This document shows, piece by piece, positions 1 through 7,893 of a stretch of DNA of 59,427 nt. Within the stretch, counting starts at the first letter, position 1, and every line of letters begins with the position of its first letter. Origin of the DNA: CAZMVY01 sp964617875 (GTDB taxonomy: Bacteria > Planctomycetota > Phycisphaerae > UBA1845 > PWPN01); assembly GCA_964617875.1 (NCBI GenBank), contig CAZUAI010000029.1, positions 1 to 59,427 of the forward strand. The letters run 5' to 3'. The notes under the pieces were generated by a model. It was not told the DNA's origin, made no database searches, and worked only from the letters and a program-made list of their open reading frames with translations. The translations under genes were made by a program, and so were the position numbers.

Positions 1-77
1 TTCGCCTGCGCGTGGATCACCTTCCGCGCCGCAGGGGTTGTGGGATAGGCTCTTATCGTTTTTTCGTTCTTTCGCGG

Positions 78-515
78 TCACGCCGTGCGCAACGCACGAC
101 GGCATTCGACGCACACCCACTGGCCCGATTCGATCCGCTCGACGCCCGCGAGCTTGCCGCACCCTTCGCACGGGGCGACGCGCCGGGCGGCGATGGCCGA
201 CATCTCCTGTTCGTGCAGCGCGAGCAGCTCGGCGAGCAGCCGCACCTGCCGGTCGCTGTTGACGGCCTGATTACGCAGCATGGACAGGAGTTGTCCCACG
301 AACCCGAAGAGCAGCCCGAACGCCAAACCGCCGGTGCCGATCACGATTGACAGACGCGCGAGGTCCGCCGGGCTGTAGCCTGCGAAGGGACTCCTGGTCG
401 GGATGTTTCCCGGCCCGGCGCGGACCACCTGTTCGGCCTCGAACCACAGCCATACGCCGAGCGAAACGCCCCCGACGAACGCGACGACCGCCGCGACGTA
501 GAAGACCCCGATCAT
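78..515 (-). CDS. Small membrane protein with C-terminal zinc-ribbon-like tail
   Basis: I do not recognise this family. The N-terminus has one strong hydrophobic segment (MIGVFYVAAVVAFVGG), and a second hydrophobic stretch around residues 60-85 (IGTGGLAFGLLFGFVGQ). A charged segment follows (LLAELLALHEQEMSAI), and the C-terminus carries two CxxC pairs (CEGCGK and CVEC) typical of a small zinc ribbon. It is therefore probably a membrane protein with a cytoplasmic metal-binding tail. I chose the ATG at 515 because a TATACT box lies at 549-554, so transcription should begin near 542. The upstream in-frame GTG at 548 would then lie outside the message. The gene is 204 bp downstream of the CoaD-CoaE fusion on the same strand but appears to have its own promoter. 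Confidence 0.6.
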   Translation of the reverse strand: MIGVFYVAAVVAFVGGVSLGVWLWFEAEQVVRAGPGNIPTRSPFAGYSPADLARLSIVIGTGGLAFGLLFGFVGQLLSMLRNQAVNSDRQVRLLAELLALHEQEMSAIAARRVAPCEGCGKLAGVERIESGQWVCVECRRALRTA

Positions 516-548
516 CAAACTCACGAGAGAATAACCGCGCACGCACAC

Positions 549-577
549 AGTATAACGCCCGTCGTTGCACGCTGCAA
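549..577 (-). promoter_or_regulatory. Sigma-70-type promoter of the small membrane protein
   Basis: On the minus strand a TTGCAG -35 element (572-577) and a TATACT -10 element (549-554) are separated by 17 bp. The predicted start of transcription near 542 gives a leader of roughly 27 nt before the ATG at 515. Confidence 0.5.
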
Positions 578-582
578 CGACG
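560..582. promoter_or_regulatory. Perfect inverted repeat overlapping the -35 box (possible operator)
   Basis: Two perfect 10-bp arms, CGTCGTTGCA (560-569) and TGCAACGACG (573-582), flank a CGC spacer. The repeat covers the -35 element of the promoter at 549-577, a typical place for a dimeric repressor such as a TetR-type protein. On the minus strand it is not followed by a T-run, so a terminator of the upstream fusion gene is less likely. Confidence 0.4.
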
Positions 583-719
583 GGAACGCGAGAAACCGCA
601 AAGCCGGGAGAGCGAAAACAATCATTCGGGCTGTTGTTCTCTCGAACGCACCGGCGGTGCGAGCGGGAGATTGCCGCCTGATTGGTTCTTTCTCGTTTTT
701 CGCTTTCCGGTATCCGCGT

Positions 720-1889
720 TCACGGCCCGCCGGCGAGGGCCGGGAATGCCGCGAGAATCTCGCCGATGGCCCGGGCGGCCTCGGCGCGGGGCGGCGTTTC
801 CGCGCTGTTCTCGACGTGGATCAGGAAGCCCTGGTGGTCGCGTTCCTGCCGGGCGCGGATGTTCGCGAGCTTCTCCTCGCCGGACCACTGCGACTTGATG
901 CGGCGGATCGCCTGCTCCCGCGTCAGCGGGCCGCGCGGGTCCGACTCGTCCCGGGCCAGCAACCGCCGGAGCTGGACCTCGGGCGCGGCCGTCACGAGGA
1001 TCACGTTGTTGTTGCACAGGTAGAGGTAGTTCTTGTCGGCCAGCAGGGCGGCCTCGAGCAGGATCAGTCCGCGCAGGTTGTACATCTCCCGCCGTGCCTT
1101 CAGCATGATCGGTTCGTAGATGACGTCGTCGAGCTTCTTCATCTGCGACGGGTCGGCGAAGACCATCTGCCCCAGGCGGCGGCGGTTGATCCCGCCCTCG
1201 GGCGTGGCAATCTCGGGACCGAACCGCTCGACGAGCTGCTCGCGGCAACGGCGGTAGCGCGGCTCCGGGCTCGGGCCGAGGATGTAGTGTACCAGCCGAT
1301 CGAGGTCGATGTGGTGGAACTCGATGCCGCGGCGCTTCGCCTCGTCGGCGAGCAGTTCGGCGAACTTCGACTTGCCGGTGGCGATGCCGCCCGTCAGGCC
1401 GACGACGAACTGGCCGCTGATCCGCTCTTCGAGTTTCTGCTTCACGTAGAGCGGGACATACTCGTGGATGAGGCCCTGCTCCCGCTGGAGGGCCTTGACG
1501 GCGTTGCTCGAGATGTGCGACTTGTTGTCGTCGCAGGGGAAGAAGACGGTCGTCACGCCGAGCCGCTGCGAGTCGTTGATCGACTTGACGCGAACCTCGT
1601 ACTGCATGTCGGTGTTGTCGCGCAGGCCGCGGACGATCTCGTCGATGCAGTGCTCGTATGCGAAATCGACGAGCAGCCCGCGAAAACTGCACACCTCGAC
1701 CGTCGGGTAATGCGCGAGCACGTGCCGCGCCATGTCCACGCGCTCCTCGAGCGTGAAGAGGTACTGCTTGTCCGGGTTCACGCCGATGGCGACGTAGAGC
1801 TTCTCATAGTGCGGCAACGCCTTCTCGATCACGTGCAGGTGCCCGTACGTGATCGGATCGCCCGAAAATGCGTAGATGCCCTTCTTCAT
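720..1889 (-). CDS. coaD-coaE: Bifunctional phosphopantetheine adenylyltransferase / dephospho-CoA kinase fusion
   Basis: This 389-residue protein would catalyse the last two steps of coenzyme A synthesis in the cytoplasm. Residues 1-155 look like CoaD: the nucleotidyltransferase motif GDPITYGHLH (10-19), the VRGLRD segment (86-91) and ISSNAV (126-131) match conserved CoaD blocks. Residues 160-389 look like CoaE: a P-loop GLTGGIATGKS (164-174) and HIDLDRL (193-199) in place of the usual DAD motif. Free-standing bacterial CoaD is about 160 residues and CoaE about 200, so the length fits a head-to-tail fusion. The same domain order is known from animal COASY; in bacteria the two are normally separate genes. 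It lies 141 bp downstream of the VKOR-DsbA genes. Confidence 0.85.
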   Translation of the reverse strand: MKKGIYAFSGDPITYGHLHVIEKALPHYEKLYVAIGVNPDKQYLFTLEERVDMARHVLAHYPTVEVCSFRGLLVDFAYEHCIDEIVRGLRDNTDMQYEVRVKSINDSQRLGVTTVFFPCDDNKSHISSNAVKALQREQGLIHEYVPLYVKQKLEERISGQFVVGLTGGIATGKSKFAELLADEAKRRGIEFHHIDLDRLVHYILGPSPEPRYRRCREQLVERFGPEIATPEGGINRRRLGQMVFADPSQMKKLDDVIYEPIMLKARREMYNLRGLILLEAALLADKNYLYLCNNNVILVTAAPEVQLRRLLARDESDPRGPLTREQAIRRIKSQWSGEEKLANIRARQERDHQGFLIHVENSAETPPRAEAARAIGEILAAFPALAGGP

Positions 1890-2030
1890 GCAGTCACCGC
1901 AAGGCCTGAGCGGCGAGCCATGGGCTTTCGGCCATCCGCGTCCGTCTGCCGGTCCCGCGGCCCGTCGGGGCCGAGAGCCGACGGCCCCGCACCCGGCCCT
2001 TGCCGTTCAGCACATGGCACGGCCGCCATT

Positions 2031-3347
2031 CTACCGCCCCGCCGGCTGCGTTGCAGCCCTCGTCGCCGGGGCCGACGTCGGCGGCTTCAGCGACGCGAGG
2101 AACTGCTGCCAGACCGGGTCCGGGCCCGACGTATGCGCGAGCCGGCCGTTCAGGAAGATCGCCGGCGTGCCGCTCACGCCGAGCTTGCGGGCCGTCTCGA
2201 TGTCCTCCTGGATCCTCTCGCGGACCTTCGGGTCCTTGCGTTCCTCTTCGAGACGGGCCGCGTCCAGGCCGACCCTGGCCGCCAGATCGGCGAGCGAGAG
2301 CTTCCTGTCGGCCCGCCGGAACTGGTTCATGAGCAGTTCGTCGTGCATGCTCCAGAAGGCGGCGCTGCCGCCGAGCCGCCGGGCGGCCTCGCCGACCTCC
2401 GCCGACTCGCACGAGCGTTCGTGCAGCGTCTTGCTGACGTTGGGATTGCACGCCGTGTTCATCGGAAAGTGCTTGTACACGAGGCGGACCTTGCCCTGTG
2501 CGTAGGGGGCGATCTCCTTCTTCCAGAAGCCCGCGAAGCCGGCGCACAGCGGGCACTCGAAATCGCTGAACACCACGATCGTGTTGGGTGCCTGCGGGTC
2601 GCCCGTCATGGGATCATCCGGACGGATCGGGATCGCGCCCACGTGCGTGACCGTCGTGAGCCTGGCCAGTTCGGCCCGGGCCGCCGCCAGTTCCGTCCGG
2701 GCCTGCCGTTCCTCGGCCCGGTGCACGCGGCGCCAGAAGTCCTGCCCCACCGCCACCGCCGCGATCGCAATCGCGATGCACGTCATCAGCACGCGCCCCG
2801 GCCGAGGCGAGGCAGGCTCATCGCTCACCCGAACGGAAGCGGGCACCCCGTCCGCCGGAACCGGCACCGCCTCCTCGGCCGCCTTCCGGGCGGGGCGCGG
2901 CCACATCAGCACCACCGCCACGAGGAGCAACAGGGATACGATGTGCGTAATGAGGCACAGCGGGCACCACGTCGGCAGTCGGAAGAACATCTCGTAGTCG
3001 AGCCGCGCCGCGATCGCCAGGCCCGCCAGCGCGGCCAGGATCGCCGGCACGTGCCACCACCGGCCGCGCCGGTTCGGCAGCCCGTTGAGGACCAGCCACA
3101 GCCCCGCCGCCGTAAAGTAGATCATGCCCCACACCGCCGTCGGCTGCCCGTAGACGGTGCCCAGGGGACTTTTGATCACCTGGTCGCAATTGGCCGTCCC
3201 GTCCGCGCACATCCGGCCCAGCAGCGAGTCCTCGCCGACGCCGCTGGCGACATGCCGCTGCGAGAGCGCCCAGCTGACATACGCGCCGCCCGCGCACAGC
3301 AGGACGCCTGCGAGCCACACCCACCGCCGTGCCGAGTTGGATCTCAT
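2031..3347 (-). CDS. VKOR-DsbA fusion, second tandem copy (disulfide bond formation)
   Basis: The N-terminal half has several membrane segments and the VKOR signatures: a loop cysteine pair (one in MCADGTANCDQV) and the active-site WCPLC before a transmembrane helix. The C-terminal half is a DsbA-like thioredoxin domain with DFECPLC as the CxxC active site and a cis-proline segment GTPAIFLNG near the end. The protein should oxidise exported proteins and pass electrons to quinone. I chose the ATG at 3347, which has GGGAG 8 nt upstream, over the GTG-region start at 3374 that overlaps the previous gene. It follows its paralogue by 13 bp, so the two are surely cotranscribed. The two thioredoxin domains differ in CxxC dipeptide (PL here, PS in the paralogue), suggesting different redox potentials or clients. 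Confidence 0.85.
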   Translation of the reverse strand: MRSNSARRWVWLAGVLLCAGGAYVSWALSQRHVASGVGEDSLLGRMCADGTANCDQVIKSPLGTVYGQPTAVWGMIYFTAAGLWLVLNGLPNRRGRWWHVPAILAALAGLAIAARLDYEMFFRLPTWCPLCLITHIVSLLLLVAVVLMWPRPARKAAEEAVPVPADGVPASVRVSDEPASPRPGRVLMTCIAIAIAAVAVGQDFWRRVHRAEERQARTELAAARAELARLTTVTHVGAIPIRPDDPMTGDPQAPNTIVVFSDFECPLCAGFAGFWKKEIAPYAQGKVRLVYKHFPMNTACNPNVSKTLHERSCESAEVGEAARRLGGSAAFWSMHDELLMNQFRRADRKLSLADLAARVGLDAARLEEERKDPKVRERIQEDIETARKLGVSGTPAIFLNGRLAHTSGPDPVWQQFLASLKPPTSAPATRAATQPAGR

Positions 3348-3360
3348 GCCGCTCGCTCCC

Positions 3361-4917
3361 TCACCGTGCCCCATGCGTCGATCCCGCCGGCTGCGTCGTC
3401 GCGCCCGTGTGCCGCGGACCGACGCGCGTCGTCGCCGGGCCGGGAGGCCACTCCGGCGCGGTCAGCAGGTAGCGCCAGACCCCTGGCCCGCCTCCGCCGG
3501 CGAGGCTCGTCACGCGGACGCCGTCGAGGTACAGCCCCGGCGTCGCGGACATGTCCGCGGCGGCCCCCTGGGCCACGTGCCGCTGGATCCGCTCGGCGGC
3601 CTCGGACGACTTCATCGCCTGCTTGAACCGCTCGACATCCAGCCCGATCTTCTCGGCGAGCCTGGCGTAGGGCGCAAGGTCCAGGTCGCCCTGGTTCTCG
3701 TAGAGGAGGTCGGCCATCTTCCAGAACGCCTCGGGGCCGCCCACGATCCGGGCCGCCTCCGCCGCTTTTGCCGCGTCGCAGGCGAACGGATGCATCTTCG
3801 TCGCCGACCGCGCGTTGCACCGGTCGTACAGGGGATACTGCTTGAACACGAAGCGGACGCCGCCCGTCGGCGCCGCCAGCCGCTCGATCGTCGGCCACAG
3901 CTCCTTCGTCACCTTCTCGTGCAGCCGCTTGCACGACGGGCACTGGAAGTCGCTGAATACGACCAGGGTCCGTTTCGCGTCCGGCCGGCCCAGGATCGGG
4001 TCGTCCGCGTCGATCGGAATAGCGTATTTCTTCTCCTGCGACAGCTTTTCCTTCAGCGTGTCCACGAGAATCTCGTTGTACCTCGGGCTGGATTCGTACT
4101 CGTTGACGCGCTGCTGCCATGCCGCGCTCGCTCCCCGCGCCTGCTCCAGTTCGCGCCCGTAGTACTGTCCGGACAGCGATGCCCCCGCGGCAAAAAGGGC
4201 GAGGACGGCCGTCGCCAGCAGCAGCGTGACGCTCGGGTGCGGCGCGGCCACGGCAACGGCGGCCGCCGGCGGCTTGCGCGGCCAGAGCAGCAGCGCTCCG
4301 ATCAGCACGAGGAAGTTGATCACGTGCGTCGCCACGCACAGCGGACACAGCGCGGGCAGTCGGAAGAAGAGCAGGTAGAGAAACCCGAGCGAGCACAGGA
4401 TCCCGACGGCCATCACCGCCAGCGGGACCAGGTGCAGCGCCCGGCGGGAATACGACGGCCGGCCGATGAACAGGAACCACACCGCCAGGCCCGAAAAATA
4501 CGCCAGCCCCAGCCACGCCACCGGAATCGAGGTGTACTCGGGCTTCGCCCCGGATCCCGCGGCGCCCTTCGGCGCCGTCGGAATGCGAATGGCCGCCCAC
4601 CGGCTCTGGAGCACCTGGTCGCAATTGATCCCTTCGCCCCATTTCGGCGAGCACCCGCGGCCCATGAGCACCGAGTCTCCCGCCCCGGCCTGCCGGTGCG
4701 CGTTCGAGAGCGTGCGGGTCACCCAGATTCCGGCGGCACACAACAGCACCACCGCCGCCCACACGACGATCGCAAACGCCGACATCGGCCCCGGCGCCGC
4801 GGTCCTTGTCGCGAACGCCGGCTCGCCGCCGGCCTGCGGCACGACGGGAGCGGCAATCGCGGTCTCGACCCGGGTTGCGGACGCCGGCGGACCGCCGGCC
4901 TGCGGTGCGTCTTCCAT
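3361..4917 (-). CDS. VKOR-DsbA fusion, first tandem copy (disulfide bond formation)
   Basis: This 518-residue protein has the same plan as its downstream neighbour. A short proline/alanine-rich cytoplasmic start (about 45 residues) is followed by a four-to-five-helix VKOR domain with the active-site segment LCPLCVATHV. A DsbA-like domain follows with DFQCPSCKRLHE as the thioredoxin CxxC. It should act at the inner membrane, oxidising periplasmic thiols via quinone. The start lies 3 bp after the hemL stop, so it is in an operon with hemL. Linked heme synthesis and periplasmic thiol oxidation could serve c-type cytochrome assembly, but that is inference. Confidence 0.85.
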   Translation of the reverse strand: MEDAPQAGGPPASATRVETAIAAPVVPQAGGEPAFATRTAAPGPMSAFAIVVWAAVVLLCAAGIWVTRTLSNAHRQAGAGDSVLMGRGCSPKWGEGINCDQVLQSRWAAIRIPTAPKGAAGSGAKPEYTSIPVAWLGLAYFSGLAVWFLFIGRPSYSRRALHLVPLAVMAVGILCSLGFLYLLFFRLPALCPLCVATHVINFLVLIGALLLWPRKPPAAAVAVAAPHPSVTLLLATAVLALFAAGASLSGQYYGRELEQARGASAAWQQRVNEYESSPRYNEILVDTLKEKLSQEKKYAIPIDADDPILGRPDAKRTLVVFSDFQCPSCKRLHEKVTKELWPTIERLAAPTGGVRFVFKQYPLYDRCNARSATKMHPFACDAAKAAEAARIVGGPEAFWKMADLLYENQGDLDLAPYARLAEKIGLDVERFKQAMKSSEAAERIQRHVAQGAAADMSATPGLYLDGVRVTSLAGGGGPGVWRYLLTAPEWPPGPATTRVGPRHTGATTQPAGSTHGAR

Positions 4918-4920
4918 CGA

Positions 4921-6255
4921 TTACTTCCCTGCTTTCTCGGCCTTCCGCCGCACGGCCTTCGCGGGCGGAGGAACGCACAGCGCGAACGCTTCACCCGCCG
5001 CTTCGATCGTCCGCTCGATGTGCTCTGCCCGGTGCGCAAGCGAAACGAACATGCACTCGAACTGCGCCGGCGCAAGGTACACCCCGCGATCGAGCATCGC
5101 GTGGAAGAACCTCGCATACATCGCCGTGTCGCTTCGCGCCGCCGAGGCGTAGTCCGTCACGGGGCCCGCCTGCAGGAACGTACACAGGGCGCTGCCCACC
5201 CGCGTGTGAAACGCGGGCACGCCGGCCGCCCTCGCCGCCGCCGCCAGTCCCTCGGAAAGCTGCGCCGCCGTGGCCTCCAGTTGCTCGTAGACGCCCGGCT
5301 CCCGCAGCGCCTCGAGCGTCGCGACGCCCGCGGCCATGGCCAGCGGGTTGCCGGCCAGCGTCCCCGCCTGGTAGACCGGACCGTCCGGCGCGAGCTTCGC
5401 CAGGATGTCCGCCCGCCCGCCGTACGCCCCCACCGGCAGCCCTCCGCCGATGATCTTCCCCAGGCAGGTGATGTCCGCCTTTACCCCGTACAGCTCCTGC
5501 GCCCCGCCGTACGCCACGCGGAACCCGCTGATGACTTCATCGAAAATCAGCAACGCCCCGTGTTCGTCGCACAACGTCCGCAGCCCCGCGAGATACCCCG
5601 GCGAAGGCGGCACGAGTCCCATGTTCCCCGCGATCGGCTCGACGAGGAACGCGGCGATCTGCCGGCCATGTGCGGCGAACGCCTGCTGCGCCGCCGCGAG
5701 GTCGTTGTACGGAATGGCGATCGTCTGCGAGGCGACGGCCTGCGGTACGCCCGCCGACGACGGCGTCCCGAACGTCGCCAGCCCCGAGCCCGCCTGTACG
5801 AGCAGCGCATCCACGTGCCCGTGGTAGCACCCGATGCATTTGACCAGGAGATCTCGCCCGGTGAACCCGCGGGCCAGCCGGATCGCGCTCATCACCGCCT
5901 CGGTCCCCGAATTCACGAACCGGATCCGCTCGATCGACGGGAAGCCCGCGATCACCAGCTCGGCCAGCCGCGTTTCCATCTCCGTCGGCGCCCCGAACGA
6001 CGAACCACGTGCCAGCGCCCGGGTGACGGCGACCTCGACCCGCTCGTCCGCATGGCCGAGGATCAGCGGCCCCCAGGAGCCCACGTAGTCGATGTACAGG
6101 TTCCCGTCCAAGTCGGTCAGCACGGCCCCCTCGCCCTTGACCATGAACCGCGGCACCCCGCCCACGGCCTTGAACGCCCGCACGGGCGAGTTCACGCCGC
6201 CCGCGAGTACGCGAAGCGCCGCCTCAAACGCCGCCGCCGAACGCTCGGTGGTCAT
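4921..6255 (-). CDS. hemL: Glutamate-1-semialdehyde 2,1-aminomutase
   Basis: HemL converts glutamate-1-semialdehyde to 5-aminolevulinate in the C5 route to heme, using PLP. The sequence has the family start (GGVNSPVRAFKAVGG), the glycine-rich NSGTEAVMSAIRLAR cofactor region, the aspartate segment FDEVISGFR, the PLP lysine in LGKIIGGGLPVG (about residue 267) and AGTLAGNPLAMAAG. At 444 residues it is slightly longer than usual because of a basic C-terminal tail. I chose the ATG at 6255 because GGGAG lies 8 nt upstream; a longer reading frame to 6375 lacks a ribosome site and would include non-family sequence. It is the first gene of the minus-strand operon with the two VKOR-DsbA genes. A TATCAT box lies just upstream at 6284-6289. 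Confidence 0.93.
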   Translation of the reverse strand: MTTERSAAAFEAALRVLAGGVNSPVRAFKAVGGVPRFMVKGEGAVLTDLDGNLYIDYVGSWGPLILGHADERVEVAVTRALARGSSFGAPTEMETRLAELVIAGFPSIERIRFVNSGTEAVMSAIRLARGFTGRDLLVKCIGCYHGHVDALLVQAGSGLATFGTPSSAGVPQAVASQTIAIPYNDLAAAQQAFAAHGRQIAAFLVEPIAGNMGLVPPSPGYLAGLRTLCDEHGALLIFDEVISGFRVAYGGAQELYGVKADITCLGKIIGGGLPVGAYGGRADILAKLAPDGPVYQAGTLAGNPLAMAAGVATLEALREPGVYEQLEATAAQLSEGLAAAARAAGVPAFHTRVGSALCTFLQAGPVTDYASAARSDTAMYARFFHAMLDRGVYLAPAQFECMFVSLAHRAEHIERTIEAAGEAFALCVPPPAKAVRRKAEKAGK

Positions 6256-6640
6256 CACAGGTTCTCCCGTTGCCATTCGGATATGATAAGCGATGGTGGA
6301 CACAAGCGTTAACCCCGGCGCAGCGGCTCTTCGCGCAGGACCGCCCGGTTGCGACCGTTGCAGCGGCGGCCCCAATTTCGAGGTTTTTGCTATTGCCGTT
6401 CGCGTTCACGTCTCACGGCGGCGAAGGGGTATCGGCAGACCCGATCCGTTCTGTGGCGTGCCCGGGAACCGCGATGCGCGAGCTTGCCGTGTCCCGCTCG
6501 CGGGCAACGGCCCCTGCAAAACTGGCAGTGCGAACTTGGCAGATTGCCGTCGGCTCCCCAGCATCTGAGCCGCGGGGGCGTTACCGTAAGTTTCGTTCTC
6601 TGTGTTGCTTGCGACGGCGGTCATGGCCCTTGCCGCCGAA
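6256..6640. other. Intergenic stretch between divergent hemL and hsp20 units
   Basis: Apart from the likely hemL -10 region near 6285, I see no convincing gene here. The open frames lack ribosome sites and family features. The sigma-54 promoter of the heat-shock cluster begins at the right end. Confidence 0.5.
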
Positions 6641-6656
6641 TGGCACGTTTCTTGCT
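6641..6656 (+). promoter_or_regulatory. Sigma-54 (-24/-12) promoter upstream of the Hsp20 cluster
   Basis: TGGCACG (6641-6647), four bases and TTGCT (6652-6656) match the sigma-54 consensus at every conserved position, with ten bases between the GG and GC dinucleotides. Transcription would start near 6667. No other gene lies between this point and the first Hsp20 gene at 6943. The same promoter class occurs twice more in this window, at 36742 and 37270. Confidence 0.65.
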
Positions 6657-6666
6657 AGCGGGTCGG

Positions 6667-6942
6667 GCGGACCGTTGAAACGGCCAAAGAAGTCTGGTGC
6701 GGACGCGGAACTTCTCGAAAGAGTGGCGAAGCGACCGGGCCTGTAAGCCTTTTTCGGCAATGGTTTTGACGCGTCGCACATAACGATCGCCGCCGCTGAT
6801 ACGCGGCGAGCAGGGACTTGCCAAACCAACGAGCGACGCCGCCCGGTTTCCACGCCCGATTTCGAGCATTCGGGCTCGATTGGCCGTTTCAGCGGCGCGA
6901 TAACGTGAGCAGACGGTTCTTGAGTAACCAGGAGGTGTAACA
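6667..6942 (+). other. Long, potentially structured 5' leader of the Hsp20 cluster
   Basis: About 276 nt separate the predicted sigma-54 start site from the first Hsp20 start codon. The stretch has hairpin-forming segments: CGCCGC/GCGGCG near 6790-6810, GAGC/GCTC near 6865-6880, and GGTT/AACC at 6914-6928 directly before the AGGAGGTG ribosome site. No small gene is visible. A possible early hairpin followed by TTTTT (about 6737-6753) could end a short RNA. A thermosensor role is conceivable, but I see no clear anti-Shine-Dalgarno pairing. Confidence 0.3.
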
Positions 6943-7383
6943 ATGTTTGGGATCACCATGAACCCGCTTGCAGCCTTGAGCGAGTTGCAGAGGGAGATGA
7001 ATCGGCTCTTCGACGGGTACGGGCCGCGTCTCGACGGAGGAGTCTGGACGCGAACACCGGCGTTTCCCGCGTTGAACGTGTGGGAAGACGGTGATTCGCT
7101 TTTCGCGGAAGCCGAGATTCCCGGGGTGAGCCAGAGCGACCTCGAGGTCTATGCCGTCGGCAACGAGCTGACGATCAAGGGGTCGCGGAAACCGCGAGAA
7201 GGCGAGGACGTGACCTATCACCGCAGGGAGCGGGGCTTCGGGGAGTTCACGAGGGTGATCACCCTGCCCATCGATATCGACGCGGAGAAGGTCCAGGCGA
7301 GCCTGAAGGACGGCGTGCTGACCGTCACGCTGCCGAAGGCGGAGCAGGCCAAGCCCAGGAAGATCACGGTCAAGACGAGCTGA
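6943..7383 (+). CDS. Hsp20/alpha-crystallin small heat-shock protein 1
   Basis: A 146-residue small heat-shock chaperone that should bind unfolding proteins in the cytoplasm and hold them for refolding. The alpha-crystallin domain is clear: the start around FPALNVWEDGDSLFAEAEIPG, the strand LEVYAVGNELTIKG, the YHRRERGFGEFTRVITLP block and the ending VQASLKDGVLTVTLPK. The N-terminus (LSELQREMNRLFDGY) is typical of class A proteins. AGGAGGTG lies 6 nt before the ATG. It is the first of three tandem paralogues followed by a J-protein. Confidence 0.93.
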   Translation: MFGITMNPLAALSELQREMNRLFDGYGPRLDGGVWTRTPAFPALNVWEDGDSLFAEAEIPGVSQSDLEVYAVGNELTIKGSRKPREGEDVTYHRRERGFGEFTRVITLPIDIDAEKVQASLKDGVLTVTLPKAEQAKPRKITVKTS

Positions 7384-7433
7384 GCGCGCGACAGGCGAAT
7401 GAGGATCAAGATCTGCGCAAAGGAGGTTAACCC

Positions 7434-7835
7434 ATGAGCACGGCGATGACAGCGAAGAAAAACGCGGGCGAGGTGGCTCGCGTCGAACGGGCGCGGGATC
7501 GGCAGACCTACGTGCCCAACGTGGACATCATCGAGACCTCGGAAGAGTATCTTGTGGTTGCGGATATGCCGGGCGTGGCGGCGGATGCCGTCGATATCCA
7601 GTACGAACGGGGCGTCTTGACGATCCACGGCAAAGTGGAGCCCCGGCAAGACGAGGAGAAGACGGGCTATCTGCTCCGAGAGTACGGAGTCGGCGACTAC
7701 TACCGCTCCTTCCAGCTTGGCGAAGGCATCGCCCCCGACAAGATCGAGGCGAGGCTGAAGGACGGCGTGATGGAACTCCGCCTGCCCAAGAGCGAGGCAA
7801 GCAAGCCGAAGAAGATCGCGGTCAAGACCTCGTAG
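7434..7835 (+). CDS. Hsp20/alpha-crystallin small heat-shock protein 2
   Basis: A 133-residue paralogue of the preceding gene, with VPNVDIIETSEEYLVVADMPG opening the alpha-crystallin domain, GVLTIHGKVE in the middle and IEARLKDGVMELRLPKSE at the end. The N-terminal arm is short and lacks the RLFD motif of the flanking copies, so its oligomers may differ. AAAGGAGGT lies 6 nt before the ATG, and the gene starts 50 bp after the first Hsp20. It is probably cotranscribed and may form mixed oligomers with its neighbours. Confidence 0.92.
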   Translation: MSTAMTAKKNAGEVARVERARDRQTYVPNVDIIETSEEYLVVADMPGVAADAVDIQYERGVLTIHGKVEPRQDEEKTGYLLREYGVGDYYRSFQLGEGIAPDKIEARLKDGVMELRLPKSEASKPKKIAVKTS

Positions 7836-7893
7836 ACCGGGTATCTCGTGACCGCGCATCGGTTTCGTGAGTCGTTCGAGAGGAGGTTGTACG

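Noticed and set aside
1..48. Possible C-terminal end of a plus-strand gene at the left edge
   Set aside because: A frame reading FACAWITFRAAGVVG runs to a stop at 46-48, but 15 codons are too few to support a gene.
657..6312. Very long plus-strand open frames opposite the hemL-VKOR-coaD/E genes
   Set aside because: They mirror the codon bias of real high-GC genes, lack ribosome sites and are rich in Arg, Pro and His. The minus-strand genes have clear families.
6660..6942. CIRCE or sigma-32 elements for the heat-shock cluster
   Set aside because: No TTAGCACTC inverted repeat and no heat-shock -35/-10 pair is visible. The sigma-54 promoter is the only strong signal.
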